DNA of 64,000 bases from Tropicimonas isoalkanivorans (GTDB lineage Bacteria > Pseudomonadota > Alphaproteobacteria > Rhodobacterales > Rhodobacteraceae). Of this stretch, positions 30,180-39,896 are shown one piece after another; the stretch's first letter is position 1; each line of letters starts with the position of its first letter. The stretch covers positions 186,001 to 250,000 of the forward strand of contig NZ_FOLG01000003.1 of assembly GCF_900112335.1 (NCBI RefSeq), read 5' to 3'. The notes below the pieces were generated by a model. It saw nothing but the letters and a program-made list of their open reading frames with translations, was not told where the DNA came from and did no database searches. The translations under genes and the position numbers were made by a program.

Positions 30180-33100
30180 TCAAAACCGCCACGTCATCCC
30201 AACTTGGGCAGAATGGGCCGTAAAATCGCTGGAGAACGTTCCATCGTAGCCCACGTCGACGGAGAAGGACTCGCCGTCCATGATCCGTGCACCCAACGAC
30301 AGCCTGCCCGCAGTCTGTGCGAGGGCGATGCCGGTATCGAGCGATCCCCAGTTCGGGTCGACCGCGGCAAAGCGGGTCGTGGCGTCAAAGCTGTCCTCGC
30401 TCGCGAAGCTCACCTCAGCCCGGGCGAAGGCGTTGAGCGTCCGGTCCCCGCCAAGGGCGTAGGTGCCGCCCACTTCCACCGCCGGGGCGAGGCGCCAGAT
30501 CGTTTCCTCGCTGTCGTCCACCTTGAGGTTGAGCTTGCCTGCCCCGCTCTCGGTATACCCGTCCGCCGTGACGTGGATCACGTCGAGGTCCAGCATCGGC
30601 CGCAGGTAGGTCGCGCCGCGGTCCATCGTATAGGCTGCCCGGATACGGCCCGCGATGCTGCCGGTGTCGTAGTCCCCCTTCGCGGTGCCGCCTTCTCCGG
30701 CCACATTGACTGGCCGTCGCACGTCAAAGCTGCTGCGGCTCGCCGCGACGCCGAAGGACAGATCCAGTGGGCCGAAGTCTCGGGTCAGCGCGACGCCACC
30801 GAAGACCCCGTCGCCGTCCGAGGTCACGCCATTGCCCTCCCCGTTAAAATCCGAGGTCTCGACACCGAAGGCCGCACTGAAGCTCCAGTCGCCGGAGCTC
30901 GCGAACCGGCCCGCGACGCCGCCGGTCGAGACACCGCCCGAGTAGCCGAAGAGGCTGTCCGTTCCATCCTGGTCGAAATACTGCCGCGAGGCCAGAAGCT
31001 CGATGCAGGGGCGTGTGGTGTCCACCTGAGCGCCAGCCGCATAGTCGCATCCGAACAGCGCATCGAACCGCCCGCGCGACAGCTCCACGTTGGCCGCTGC
31101 GCCGACGAGCGACGCACCGGGTGACAGGTCCAGCAGCGTATCGCCGAACGATCCGGCGGTTGCAGCAAGCCCTTCGCTCTCGAACCCCGCGAAGAATGTC
31201 CCGAAGGACGGATCGGCCGCCTCGAAAACGTCGTCCAGATACCGCGCCACGTCCCGCTCCCGGTCGTCGAGCCCGCGGGCGGCTTCGGCGAAACGCGATC
31301 CAGTAGCCCGCAATGTCAGGTCCGTGTCGGTGAGGCTCTGCTCGATCTGGAACAACTCCGGCGTCAGGCGGCCAAAGAGGCCATCAATGCCCTGGTCTGC
31401 CGTGAGCACGGTCACCTCGCCCCCCTTGACGATCGATTTGAGGCGCAGGCCCATGGTTCCCGCGAGCGCCGCCGTGCCGTCGACCTGGATCACGTCGCCA
31501 GTCCCTTCCGCGAAGTGCACGGCAGCGATCGTCCGGCCACGGCCGCCCTGGGCGAAATCTCCCGCGACCTTCAGCCGGTCGATGCCGCGCTCTTCGCCGA
31601 CGATTAGCGTGCCCTGGTTGATGACATCGGCCATGTACCGCCGCGCGCCGGTCAGGACGCCATCGCGGTTATTCTTCAGGCGAAGCGCAGCGATGCGCTT
31701 GGGCCAGGCAAGGGCGCGCTTTGCGGCCGTGCCGCCATCCCCCTCAAGGATGGCATCGCCGTTCGCGTAGTATCCCACGACGTCGCCGTCGATCACGCCA
31801 CTGTTGCTCACGGCCATGCCGCTGGAGGTGGAGGACGTGCTGCCTTCGTACCGGATTGCGTGACCGGAGGCGGCACTCACCGACCCGCCCGAAGCGACGG
31901 CGATGAAGTTGTTCTCGATGTTCGTGCCCGAGATCCCGCCGGAGACGAAGATGCCGTTGGCCGTTTCGCCGCCCGTGCCGCCAGAAATGTCGCCCGAGAC
32001 CGATATTTGCACCGCGCCGCGGTCGGACTGGCCCAGGCTCTGTGCGAACAGGCCCACGGAATTTTCGCCCGTCGCGGCTATCGTCCCGAACGAGTCGATC
32101 ATGATGGAGCCGCCAGTGTTGAGGACCGGGCCGGCGTTGTCCTCCAAGGCATTGGAGCCGAAGAACACGCCGTCCTTGTCACCGCCGATGCCGCCGCCGC
32201 CGGCGATCGACTGCGCCACGACGCCGTGCGCCCCGTCGCCGGAGGTCCGGATCGACCCGTCGAGTTCCATGACGATATTGCCTGCGGTTGTGTAGGCACT
32301 CAGGTCGTCCCCGTAGACCCTGGCAGTCGTCCCGGACGCTGCGGTCGTATCGCCAAGTATACCGCCCCCGCCCGCAATGCTTTGGGCAATCACACCATGG
32401 GCGCCGTCGCCGGTGGTGCCGATGTCGGTGCTCTGCATCATGATGCTGAGATCTCCGGACTCCGCGTACTTGCCGTCGATACCGCTGAAGCCCTTGAACT
32501 CGATGCCGCGGATGCCGGACTTGTCACCGGTTGCGATGCCACCCCCCCCTTCGATGGACTGCGCCACCAGCCCGAAGGACCGTGCGCCGGCGGTGGCGAT
32601 GGACGAATAATCCAGCGCGACGGCGACGCTGTCTGCACCCACCGCGCTCAGTGACGCGCCACTCGCCTTCGCGCCACCGATCACATAGTCGAGGCTGTAG
32701 CTCCCCGGCTCGCCCTGATCCGTCACCAGGCTCGACCCAACGCCCGCCAGCCCGCCGCCGCCACCAATGGACTGCGCAACCAGCCCAAAGGCATCGTCGC
32801 CCCGCGTCGCGATAGACACACCACCACCGTCGACGGTAAGCGCGCCACCGCCGGCACCCTGGGCGTCGTTGCCGCTGACCGAGCCGGAGTAATCGCCGCC
32901 GAGCCAGATGCCCTGGCCTTTTTCCCCGTTCACCATGGTCGCGCCACGCAGAGCATTGGCGTTGCGGGCGCCGCTTTGCGCGATGCCGCCGCCGCCGCCG
33001 ATGGACTGGATCACCACCCCGCTGGCGCCGTACCCTTGTGTCGAAACTACGATGCCCTCGTCTACGCCGGTGTTGAGAGCAACATCGACCCCCTTGGCGC

Positions 33101-36100
33101 CGCCGCTCGCGCTGCCACTGGCTCCCACGTGCATGGACAGATCAGCCGTTGCATCGCTGGTGGGATCGTACGACAAGCCCGCCAGTCCCCCACCGCCGCC
33201 GATGGATTGAACGATCAATCCCTCCGCAAAGTCGCCGTATGTGGCGACCGAGCCATGAAACAGGGGCTGAGCGCCGCCTGTCGCGAATTCCCCCCCGCGG
33301 CCGCTGCCGGTCTTTGCGCCAAGCTCTATTGTCAAAGCATAGTCGGTGTCGTCGCCGGTCACTGTGACCGGCCCGGCGGCCGAGACCGTTCCCGACGCAT
33401 CTGCCGTGGCGGTGGCTCCACCCGCCGACCCGGCAATGCCGCCGCCGCCGCCGATGGCCTGAGCAACAATTCCATCAGCATCCGCGCCGAGGGTGACGAC
33501 GTCGCCCGCGATGGAGAGCTTGCTTTGCCCGAAGGTGTCGCCGCTCGCCCCGGATTGCACGTCGATGGTCAGTTCGACCGGATCGGTCTCTCCCAGGCTG
33601 GCGCGCTGCGCTTCCTCGAAGCCGGCGATCACACCGCCGCCGCCGCCGATGGACTGCGAAACGAGGCCGCGTGCGCCCGCGCCTCGGGTCACCAGCTGCG
33701 AGCCGGCGCTTTGGCTGAGGTTGGCCGGGGTGCCGTTGAATGTGGAGCCGTCGCCGAACGTATTTTCCGCGCCGAGCGTCACCACGCCCTGATCGAGCAC
33801 CGCCCCCTTGGTGCGGTCATACTCCGGCTGGGTAACGGAAACCGTACCGCCGCCACCGAGAACGACCTGGCTCACAGCGCCATAGGCATAGTCGCCCGAG
33901 GTGTCGATCACGCCATCGGCGACAAGCGTGGACGATGGTGGCGTGTCGCCGGAGGTCTGCGCGTCGTAGTCTGAGTCAGAGACTGTGGCGTAGTCCCCGC
34001 CCAGCTTGAAGGCATAGCTCAGGGCAGTTGCCACGTCCTCAGGGTCGTCGCGATCCACGCTGCGCAGCGCCGAACCATAGGCGATGGTGGCCGCCGTGGT
34101 GCCGCCGCCGCCGCTCACGCTCTGCGCGATAACGCCATGGGCGCCGATACCGCCGGTCGCGATGGTGCTGGCCTTATCGAGCGTCACGTCGACACCGGAG
34201 CCATAGCCGACGGTGCCGACGGCCCCGTGATACATCTGGCCCACGCCTTCCAGCCCGCCGACGCCGCCGCCGCCGCCAACCGACTGCGCAATCATGCCGA
34301 AGCTGCGCGCTCCGGCCGTGACAATGTCGTAGGTGCCGGAGACGTCCACGGACTTGCCCGCACCGCCGCGCCCTCCATCGCCGCCGTTGATGAAGTCCAG
34401 GTGCGCCCCCCGGAAATCATAGTTGAACAGATCGACGATGGCCTCCACGACGTCGTCGTCCTCGAAGGTTTCGGCGGCCAGTTCCGCACCGGTCAGGGGC
34501 GCCGTGCCGATCCCGGCCGCGCCACCGCCACCACCGACCGACTGCGCCAGAACGCCGAAGGCGTGATTTCCAGCGGTGGAAATGCGGCTGCCGCCAGCGG
34601 AGGTGAGCGTGACCGCGCCGCCAGACGTTCCCGCGCCGCCGTCTCCGCTTGCGCCGATGCCGAGCCGGATGATCGCCGGGTCGGTGTATTCTCCATTCTC
34701 ATGGGGATCGTACGGTTCGACGTCTTCGCCCGCTTCCTCGTCGGACGCGTCGGCATTCAGCCCGAGACTGGCGACCGACCGGGACGCGGTGCCGCCCATC
34801 CCGCCGCCGCCGCCGATGGACTGCATGACGAGCCCGTGTGCTCCGTAGCCGGCGGTGCTGACGTCGGCATCGCTGGCCAGGCCGAAATTGACCTGCCCGC
34901 CGGTTCCGCCGTCCCCGCCCGCGCCGCCGGTGCGGAAGGACAGATCGAGGATTCCGATGGAGTCGTTCGGAACCGCCACGCCGCCGGTCCCGCCGCCGCC
35001 GCCGATGGATTGCAGCACGACGCCGTCGGCATAGTCGCCGTACGTCGCCACGGAACCGTGCAGGGTGTTCGCGCCTGGCGAGATGTTGCCGCCATTGCCG
35101 CCGGAGCCGCCCGCACCGCCCGCCAGGAAGCTTGCTGCCCACGGCCGTTCGACCTGTTCCTTGATCTCTACGATCTCGAGGCCGAAATCGATGGTCTTCT
35201 TGACGATGCCGCCGTCCTCGTCCTCCTCGCTGCCGCCACCGCCGAACGATCCACCGGCACCGCCGCCGCCGCCAATGCTCTGGATGAGCACCCCATCCGC
35301 GTCCGCGCCGAGCGTGAGCACGCTCCCGTCCAAGGACAGATCGCCGTAGGTGCCGCCGTTGCCGCCCTGCCCGCCGGTCATGCCGACGCCCACGGTGAAG
35401 CGGGGTGCCTTCAGCACGCCCTTGCTGACGGTGCTGAAGAACTTGTCCGTGAGGGGCGAGGAAAAACTGACCGAGTTTGTTTGCGACGTGCCGCCGCCGC
35501 CACCGACGCTCTGTATGGCGATCGCGCGCGCGGTGTCGCCGTGGGTGGTGATGACCGTATCGGAGGCCGTCGTCAGGTTGACCGACCCGCCGTTGCCGCC
35601 GGAATTGCCCCTGCCGCCCACGTCGATGCTCATCTTGAGGCCCATGCCCTCGCCGTACTTGCTGGTACTGGCGGACCCCACCCCTCCGTCACCGCCGCCA
35701 CCGCCGAGCGACTGGGCATTGATGGCGTTGGCCGATGGGCCGAAGGTCTCCAGCAGAGTGCCGCCCGAAAGGGTCAGATCGACGGTTCCGCCATCGCTTC
35801 CGGCCCCGCTGGATCCACCGACAGCCGCGGAGATGCTGGTGTTGATGGTGGGCTTCTTGGCCGACGGCTTTCCGTCTGGCTTTTTGCCGATGTCCTTGAT
35901 CTTTTCCTTGATCTTTTCCTTTAGCGAGACCGCGACCGCATGGGCGGTCGCATCGCCCCCGGCACCGCCACCGCCACCGATGGATTCCGCCAGGATGGCG
36001 TGACCGGTGTCGCCATGGGTGGTGACCTGGGTATCGGAGAGCGTCAACGTCACCGGCCCCCCGTCCCCGCCATTGGCGCCGCTGCCGCCCACGCCCACCG

Positions 36101-39020
36101 AGGCCGCAATTGCGATGGTGACGTCAGATTTGGGGATCTTGAGCTGCCGAGCAAGCGCCCCTGCGGTGGCGGAGCCGCCCGTGCCGCCACCGCCGCCAAC
36201 GGAGTGGGCGACGATCCCGGTTCCGAACGTAGCGATGTCCGGGTCGCCCTCAATGCCGGTGGTGATGCGTAGCTTCGAGAGATCGATGTTGACCGGGCCG
36301 CCGTTCCCGCCCTCGCCGCCCTGCCCGCCGATGGAAACGGCCGTCGAGATGCCTTTGCCCACGTTCAGAGCACTGGCCGCGCCGCCGGTTCCGCCCCCGT
36401 TGCCGATCGATTGAGCGATCAACCCGCGAGCCGTATCGCCGGTGGTCGTCAGGCTCAGCCGCTTGAGGTCCACGTCTACCTCGCCACCGTTGCCGGCTGA
36501 ATTTCCGCCGCCGGCCATGGCGATGGCGGCCAGGGAGCCGATCTCGAGGCTGTCGCTACGCGCATCGCCCCCCGCGCCGCCGCCGCCGCCGATCGATTGC
36601 AGGACCATGGCGTGCGCCTTGCTGCCCGCTGTGGTGATGGACGTGGAAATCGACGTGCTGTCGTCCTCATAGGTCGTGACGTTCACCTTGCCGCCGTTAC
36701 CGCCGACGCCGCCATCGCCGCCCACTGCCACGTTCGGCACCCGAGCGGTGATGTTGAAGACAGCGCCACCATTGCCGCCCCCGCCGCCGATGGATTGCAG
36801 CAGCGTGCCGAACGCATAATCGCCCGACGTGGTGATGGAGCTGTTGGGCACCGTCTCCAGCCCCACCTGCCCACCATCACCCCCTTCGCCGCCCTGGCCG
36901 CCGATAGTGACGACGCCGGCCGTGCCCGACCCGTCGCCATAAACGTCGCCGCCGCCACCGCCGATGGACTGGACGACAACCCCTATCGAGGCCTCGCCCT
37001 GCGTCACGATATTGCCCCAGGGGTAGACCGAGGCTGAACCGCCAGCCATTCCGTCGCCCCCTGAGCCCGCAACAGCGATCAGCCCCTCGCTCGTGGCGAG
37101 GGTTCCGCCATCGCCTGCGATGGACTGGGCAAGGATGCCGTGGGAATTGTCGCCCTCGGTGGTGATATCGACTTCGCCGTTCATGAAGATCCCACCCGGC
37201 GCGCCACCGTTGCCGGCATTCGGCGGTTCGGTGTCGAACACAACGTAGTTGTTCTCCGTGCCGCCGCCGGTGCCGCCGAAGCTCTGCATCACCACACCGA
37301 TGGACCTGTCGCCCTTGGTGGTGATCACGGCACTCGGCCCGTTCAAGCCTTGCGGCCCTTTCATCCGGATGTGGCTCCCCGTCCCGCCCTCACCCGCGCG
37401 GTCGGAGCTGAAGTCGAAGATGCCGCTCGCAGCCAACAGCGGCCCGCCAGGGCCACCCTCGGAATGAATGACGAGCCCGTGGCCGTTCAGCCCATCGGTG
37501 GTGATCCGCGAATTTTGGTCCATGTTGACGTTGAAGTCGCCGACGCTGCCGCCGTCACCGCCGTCATGGTCGCTCCCTCGACCGGCGCCGCCGTCGCCGC
37601 CCTGGCCGTAGAGGCCGACGCCGATCAGGTTGTCACCACTCACCTCAACTGTGGAATTCTCGCTGAGTTGGACGGTGGAGGCCGCCAGGGTCTTGCCGTC
37701 CAACGTGCTGGCATTCCCGCCGTGCCCCCCGCAGGGATCGGTGCTCTCGTCCCTGCCGCAGGAACTGCTTCCGTCGTCGGAAGCCGCCGCCGCCGCACCG
37801 ACGGTGACGCCGACAATCCCGCCGGACTGCCACACGAAACCGGGAATGTAGTCGTTCGGGATCTTGCTTTCGCCCCCGTTGGACCGGTCGACAAATTCAT
37901 CCTCCGCCTCCAGAACGCCGCTGGCAGTGAGCGTAACCGCCCCGTTGTTGGTGAGCGTGATGGCCTTGCCACCGCCACCGTCGCCGCCCGGAATGCCACT
38001 CTCCGTTGCGGCATTGTCGGCGTAGCCTCCATGGCTGAGACCGTACATGCCCCAGGCCGAACTGCCCTCGCTGGAACCATTCGTGACACGGATCGTGCCG
38101 CCGGTGTCGTTGGTCAGGTTGATCAGCGCGCCATTGCCGCCCTTGGCGCCCGTCTCGCCGCCCTGGCCCGACAGACCCTCGGCATAGATCCCGGCAGCCA
38201 GTTGAACCGGATTGGCCGAGGCGTCCACCGTGACCGCGCCCGTGTTCCGAATGGTCACTGTCTTTGCGTCGCCGCTGGCGCCGCCCTTGTGGCTGTCCGT
38301 CGATTTGTCCAGATCGCCGCCCGCTCCACCAGTCGAACTGCCGAACATCGCAATCGCCCCGACACGGGACGCATCGGACGCGACCGAGCCGGTCGTTGTC
38401 AGTGCGATACTGCCCGTGTTGGTGAGCGTTACGATTGCGCCATCACCGGCCCGCCCGCCATCGCTGCCACCCACCTCTTCATACACGGCGTCGACGCCGT
38501 TCTGACCGACGGCCGCGCCGAAAAGGCCATAGACGATCCCCTGATCGTCCCAGATCCCCGACTGCGCCCCATTCCCAGCGGAGGTGTTGAACTCCAGCCG
38601 ATCGAGCGTCAGCGCGCCCGAGTTTGAGATCGTGATATCGCCGCCGTCGCCGCTCGCCGTCGCATCCGTGTTGTTTGCGCTGTAGCCAAAGCCGCCGCGC
38701 AGCATGACCTCCAGCGCCGAGTACTGGCCGGAAGAGTGGGACGAGATGTCCGCGTTGTTGGTGAGCGAATAGGGTCCGGCGTCGTCGCCTCTCTCATCGC
38801 CGTCTGCGTTCGGGGCGTTGTATCTCACCCGCGCACCGCTCGTCGTGGTCCCCGCCGGAATGGTGCAGGATGCGCCACCGTCGGACGTTGTGCCGTTGGG
38901 GCAGTTGTAGACCTGTGCCGCAGCCACAACCGGCCAGCCCAGAACGGGAAGCAACGCGAGGGTCGAAACACTCGCCTTGAAGAGGCTGGACATGGGAGCG
39001 GCAGACGGACGGCGGATCAT
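30180..39020 (-). CDS. Giant autotransporter with Gly-rich repeat passenger
   Basis: Type V secreted surface protein of about 2,946 residues. The N-terminus has a long basic signal region (IRRPSAAPMSSLFKASVSTL, then LLPVLGWPVVAAAQ). The passenger is dominated by about 26 modules, each centred on a sequence like VAQSIGGGGGxGG, spaced 60 to 130 residues apart and separated by Thr/Gly/Asp-rich beta stretches, which suggests a very long beta-helix. The last 260 or so residues form the autotransporter barrel and end in GMTWRF with the terminal Phe needed for outer-membrane assembly. Start: ATG 39020 has TGAGG upstream; GTG 39035 and ATG 38993 are alternatives. Adhesion, aggregation or a surface coat are likely roles by family, but unproven. 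Confidence 0.92.
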   Translation of the reverse strand: MIRRPSAAPMSSLFKASVSTLALLPVLGWPVVAAAQVYNCPNGTTSDGGASCTIPAGTTTSGARVRYNAPNADGDERGDDAGPYSLTNNADISSHSSGQYSALEVMLRGGFGYSANNTDATASGDGGDITISNSGALTLDRLEFNTSAGNGAQSGIWDDQGIVYGLFGAAVGQNGVDAVYEEVGGSDGGRAGDGAIVTLTNTGSIALTTTGSVASDASRVGAIAMFGSSTGGAGGDLDKSTDSHKGGASGDAKTVTIRNTGAVTVDASANPVQLAAGIYAEGLSGQGGETGAKGGNGALINLTNDTGGTIRVTNGSSEGSSAWGMYGLSHGGYADNAATESGIPGGDGGGGKAITLTNNGAVTLTASGVLEAEDEFVDRSNGGESKIPNDYIPGFVWQSGGIVGVTVGAAAAASDDGSSSCGRDESTDPCGGHGGNASTLDGKTLAASTVQLSENSTVEVSGDNLIGVGLYGQGGDGGAGRGSDHDGGDGGSVGDFNVNMDQNSRITTDGLNGHGLVIHSEGGPGGPLLAASGIFDFSSDRAGEGGTGSHIRMKGPQGLNGPSAVITTKGDRSIGVVMQSFGGTGGGTENNYVVFDTEPPNAGNGGAPGGIFMNGEVDITTEGDNSHGILAQSIAGDGGTLATSEGLIAVAGSGGDGMAGGSASVYPWGNIVTQGEASIGVVVQSIGGGGGDVYGDGSGTAGVVTIGGQGGEGGDGGQVGLETVPNSSITTSGDYAFGTLLQSIGGGGGNGGAVFNITARVPNVAVGGDGGVGGNGGKVNVTTYEDDSTSISTSITTAGSKAHAMVLQSIGGGGGAGGDARSDSLEIGSLAAIAMAGGGNSAGNGGEVDVDLKRLSLTTTGDTARGLIAQSIGNGGGTGGAASALNVGKGISTAVSIGGQGGEGGNGGPVNIDLSKLRITTGIEGDPDIATFGTGIVAHSVGGGGGTGGSATAGALARQLKIPKSDVTIAIAASVGVGGSGANGGDGGPVTLTLSDTQVTTHGDTGHAILAESIGGGGGAGGDATAHAVAVSLKEKIKEKIKDIGKKPDGKPSAKKPTINTSISAAVGGSSGAGSDGGTVDLTLSGGTLLETFGPSANAINAQSLGGGGGDGGVGSASTSKYGEGMGLKMSIDVGGRGNSGGNGGSVNLTTASDTVITTHGDTARAIAIQSVGGGGGTSQTNSVSFSSPLTDKFFSTVSKGVLKAPRFTVGVGMTGGQGGNGGTYGDLSLDGSVLTLGADADGVLIQSIGGGGGAGGSFGGGGSEEDEDGGIVKKTIDFGLEIVEIKEQVERPWAASFLAGGAGGSGGNGGNISPGANTLHGSVATYGDYADGVVLQSIGGGGGTGGVAVPNDSIGILDLSFRTGGAGGDGGTGGQVNFGLASDADVSTAGYGAHGLVMQSIGGGGGMGGTASRSVASLGLNADASDEEAGEDVEPYDPHENGEYTDPAIIRLGIGASGDGGAGTSGGAVTLTSAGGSRISTAGNHAFGVLAQSVGGGGGAAGIGTAPLTGAELAAETFEDDDVVEAIVDLFNYDFRGAHLDFINGGDGGRGGAGKSVDVSGTYDIVTAGARSFGMIAQSVGGGGGVGGLEGVGQMYHGAVGTVGYGSGVDVTLDKASTIATGGIGAHGVIAQSVSGGGGTTAATIAYGSALRSVDRDDPEDVATALSYAFKLGGDYATVSDSDYDAQTSGDTPPSSTLVADGVIDTSGDYAYGAVSQVVLGGGGTVSVTQPEYDRTKGAVLDQGVVTLGAENTFGDGSTFNGTPANLSQSAGSQLVTRGAGARGLVSQSIGGGGGVIAGFEEAQRASLGETDPVELTIDVQSGASGDTFGQSKLSIAGDVVTLGADADGIVAQAIGGGGGIAGSAGGATATADASGTVSAAGPVTVTGDDTDYALTIELGAKTGSGRGGEFATGGAQPLFHGSVATYGDFAEGLIVQSIGGGGGLAGLSYDPTSDATADLSMHVGASGSASGGAKGVDVALNTGVDEGIVVSTQGYGASGVVIQSIGGGGGIAQSGARNANALRGATMVNGEKGQGIWLGGDYSGSVSGNDAQGAGGGALTVDGGGVSIATRGDDAFGLVAQSIGGGGGLAGVGSSLVTDQGEPGSYSLDYVIGGAKASGASLSAVGADSVAVALDYSSIATAGARSFGLVAQSIEGGGGIATGDKSGIRGIEFKGFSGIDGKYAESGDLSIMMQSTDIGTTGDGAHGVIAQSIAGGGGILGDTTAASGTTARVYGDDLSAYTTAGNIVMELDGSIRTSGDGAHGVVAQSIAGGGGIGGDKDGVFFGSNALEDNAGPVLNTGGSIMIDSFGTIAATGENSVGLFAQSLGQSDRGAVQISVSGDISGGTGGETANGIFVSGGISGTNIENNFIAVASGGSVSAASGHAIRYEGSTSSTSSGMAVSNSGVIDGDVVGYYANGDAILEGDGGTAAKRALAWPKRIAALRLKNNRDGVLTGARRYMADVINQGTLIVGEERGIDRLKVAGDFAQGGRGRTIAAVHFAEGTGDVIQVDGTAALAGTMGLRLKSIVKGGEVTVLTADQGIDGLFGRLTPELFQIEQSLTDTDLTLRATGSRFAEAARGLDDRERDVARYLDDVFEAADPSFGTFFAGFESEGLAATAGSFGDTLLDLSPGASLVGAAANVELSRGRFDALFGCDYAAGAQVDTTRPCIELLASRQYFDQDGTDSLFGYSGGVSTGGVAGRFASSGDWSFSAAFGVETSDFNGEGNGVTSDGDGVFGGVALTRDFGPLDLSFGVAASRSSFDVRRPVNVAGEGGTAKGDYDTGSIAGRIRAAYTMDRGATYLRPMLDLDVIHVTADGYTESGAGKLNLKVDDSEETIWRLAPAVEVGGTYALGGDRTLNAFARAEVSFASEDSFDATTRFAAVDPNWGSLDTGIALAQTAGRLSLGARIMDGESFSVDVGYDGTFSSDFTAHSAQVGMTWRF
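32010..37470 (-). repeat. Coding repeat: QSIGGGGG-type modules in the autotransporter passenger
   Basis: I counted about 26 copies of the pattern hydrophobic-x-Q-S-(I/V/L)-G-G-G-G-G between these positions. On the plus strand they read as recurring CCGCCGCCGCCGATGGA-like blocks. The units are diverged outside the core, so the array is old rather than freshly duplicated. The first copies (HSEGGPGG, QSFGGTGG) and the last (QSLGQSDRG) are degenerate. Same-length GC-rich repeats like these could recombine or mis-assemble. Confidence 0.85.
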
Positions 39021-39164
39021 GCGAATTGACCTCACGGACAGAACAGTTTCGTTAAAAAGGGGTTTGCGGCAGCTTATTGGCCACGCCCGTGGGCGGCGAA
39101 ACGCTATTCGATGAACCTGTCGGAAAACTCGATGAACGGCCGGAGCACGCCCCGGAGGCCCCGC

Positions 39165-39896
39165 TCAGAGGCCGGCAACCGCCTTGCGGAGCCGCTGTGT
39201 CGCTGCCCGGCCCAAGGCAACCGGCCGGCGGTTGCCGTTCATATGCAGCAGCGATCCGCCGCTGCCACGTGCCTCGATGCGGTCCACGTGGCTAAGGTTG
39301 GCAATCAGCGAGCGGCCGAGGCGGACGAAAGGCGGCGATGGCAGGTCGTCCTCGAACTGGCCGAGCCGCCGGCAGACCAGGTGATCGCGGCCGTTGAGAA
39401 GCAGGATGCGCGTGAAATCAGCATCGGCACTCAAAAGGCCGATCTCGTCGCAGGACACAATGATGGTGTTCCCCCCCTCAGAGATCACCATGCGACCCGA
39501 TTGCATCGTGCCCCCTTCGGCGATGGCGCGCCCACCCTCGCCGGACAGCGCATTGCGTACCCGGTCCATCGTCAGCGCCAGACGTTCGGGCGCAACGGGC
39601 TTCAGAAGAAAATCGAGCGCCCCAACCTCGAACGCTCGAATGGCATGCGCCGCGCTCGCCGTCACCAAAACGATGAGAGGCATAGGGCTAAGACGGTCCA
39701 GCAGGTCGAAGCCCTCCCCGTCTACCAGGGTCACGTCGAGCAGGATCAGATCGGGCCGCTGCACGTCGCAAACCTCCGCGGCCTCTGCCACGCTTTCGGC
39801 CGTTCCCACGATCTCCACATCCCCATGGGCGTCAAGCAGACGCCGAAGCCCGCGGCGTGCGGGGGGTTCATCGTCGACAACGATCACACGAAGCAC
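39165..39896 (-). CDS. LytTR-type response regulator
   Basis: DNA-binding response regulator of 243 residues. The receiver domain has VIVVDDEPPARRGLRRLL, phosphorylation site Asp54 in LILLDVTLVDG, and the conserved Lys in FLLKPV. A C-terminal LytTR domain (about 140 to 240) has IIVSCDEIGLLSADADF and PPFVRLGRSLIANLSHVDRIE. GTG 39896 is chosen because GGAGG lies 7 bases upstream; no ATG is available nearby. It overlaps the kinase gene by 13 bases, so the pair is coupled. The next gene downstream on the same strand is the giant autotransporter, 144 bases on, the obvious candidate target. Confidence 0.92.
   Translation of the reverse strand: MLRVIVVDDEPPARRGLRRLLDAHGDVEIVGTAESVAEAAEVCDVQRPDLILLDVTLVDGEGFDLLDRLSPMPLIVLVTASAAHAIRAFEVGALDFLLKPVAPERLALTMDRVRNALSGEGGRAIAEGGTMQSGRMVISEGGNTIIVSCDEIGLLSADADFTRILLLNGRDHLVCRRLGQFEDDLPSPPFVRLGRSLIANLSHVDRIEARGSGGSLLHMNGNRRPVALGRAATQRLRKAVAGL

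Noticed and set aside
34137-35924. A 595-codon plus-strand frame, with others at 32976-33974 and 37140-38627
   Set aside because: They lie opposite the repetitive autotransporter gene. Their Ala/Gly/Arg-rich content mirrors the Gly-rich codons on the other strand.
32010-37470. Regular GC-rich repeats that might suggest a CRISPR-like array
   Set aside because: The repeats are in frame inside a protein gene, of unequal spacing, and encode a conserved glycine motif; no cas genes are present.
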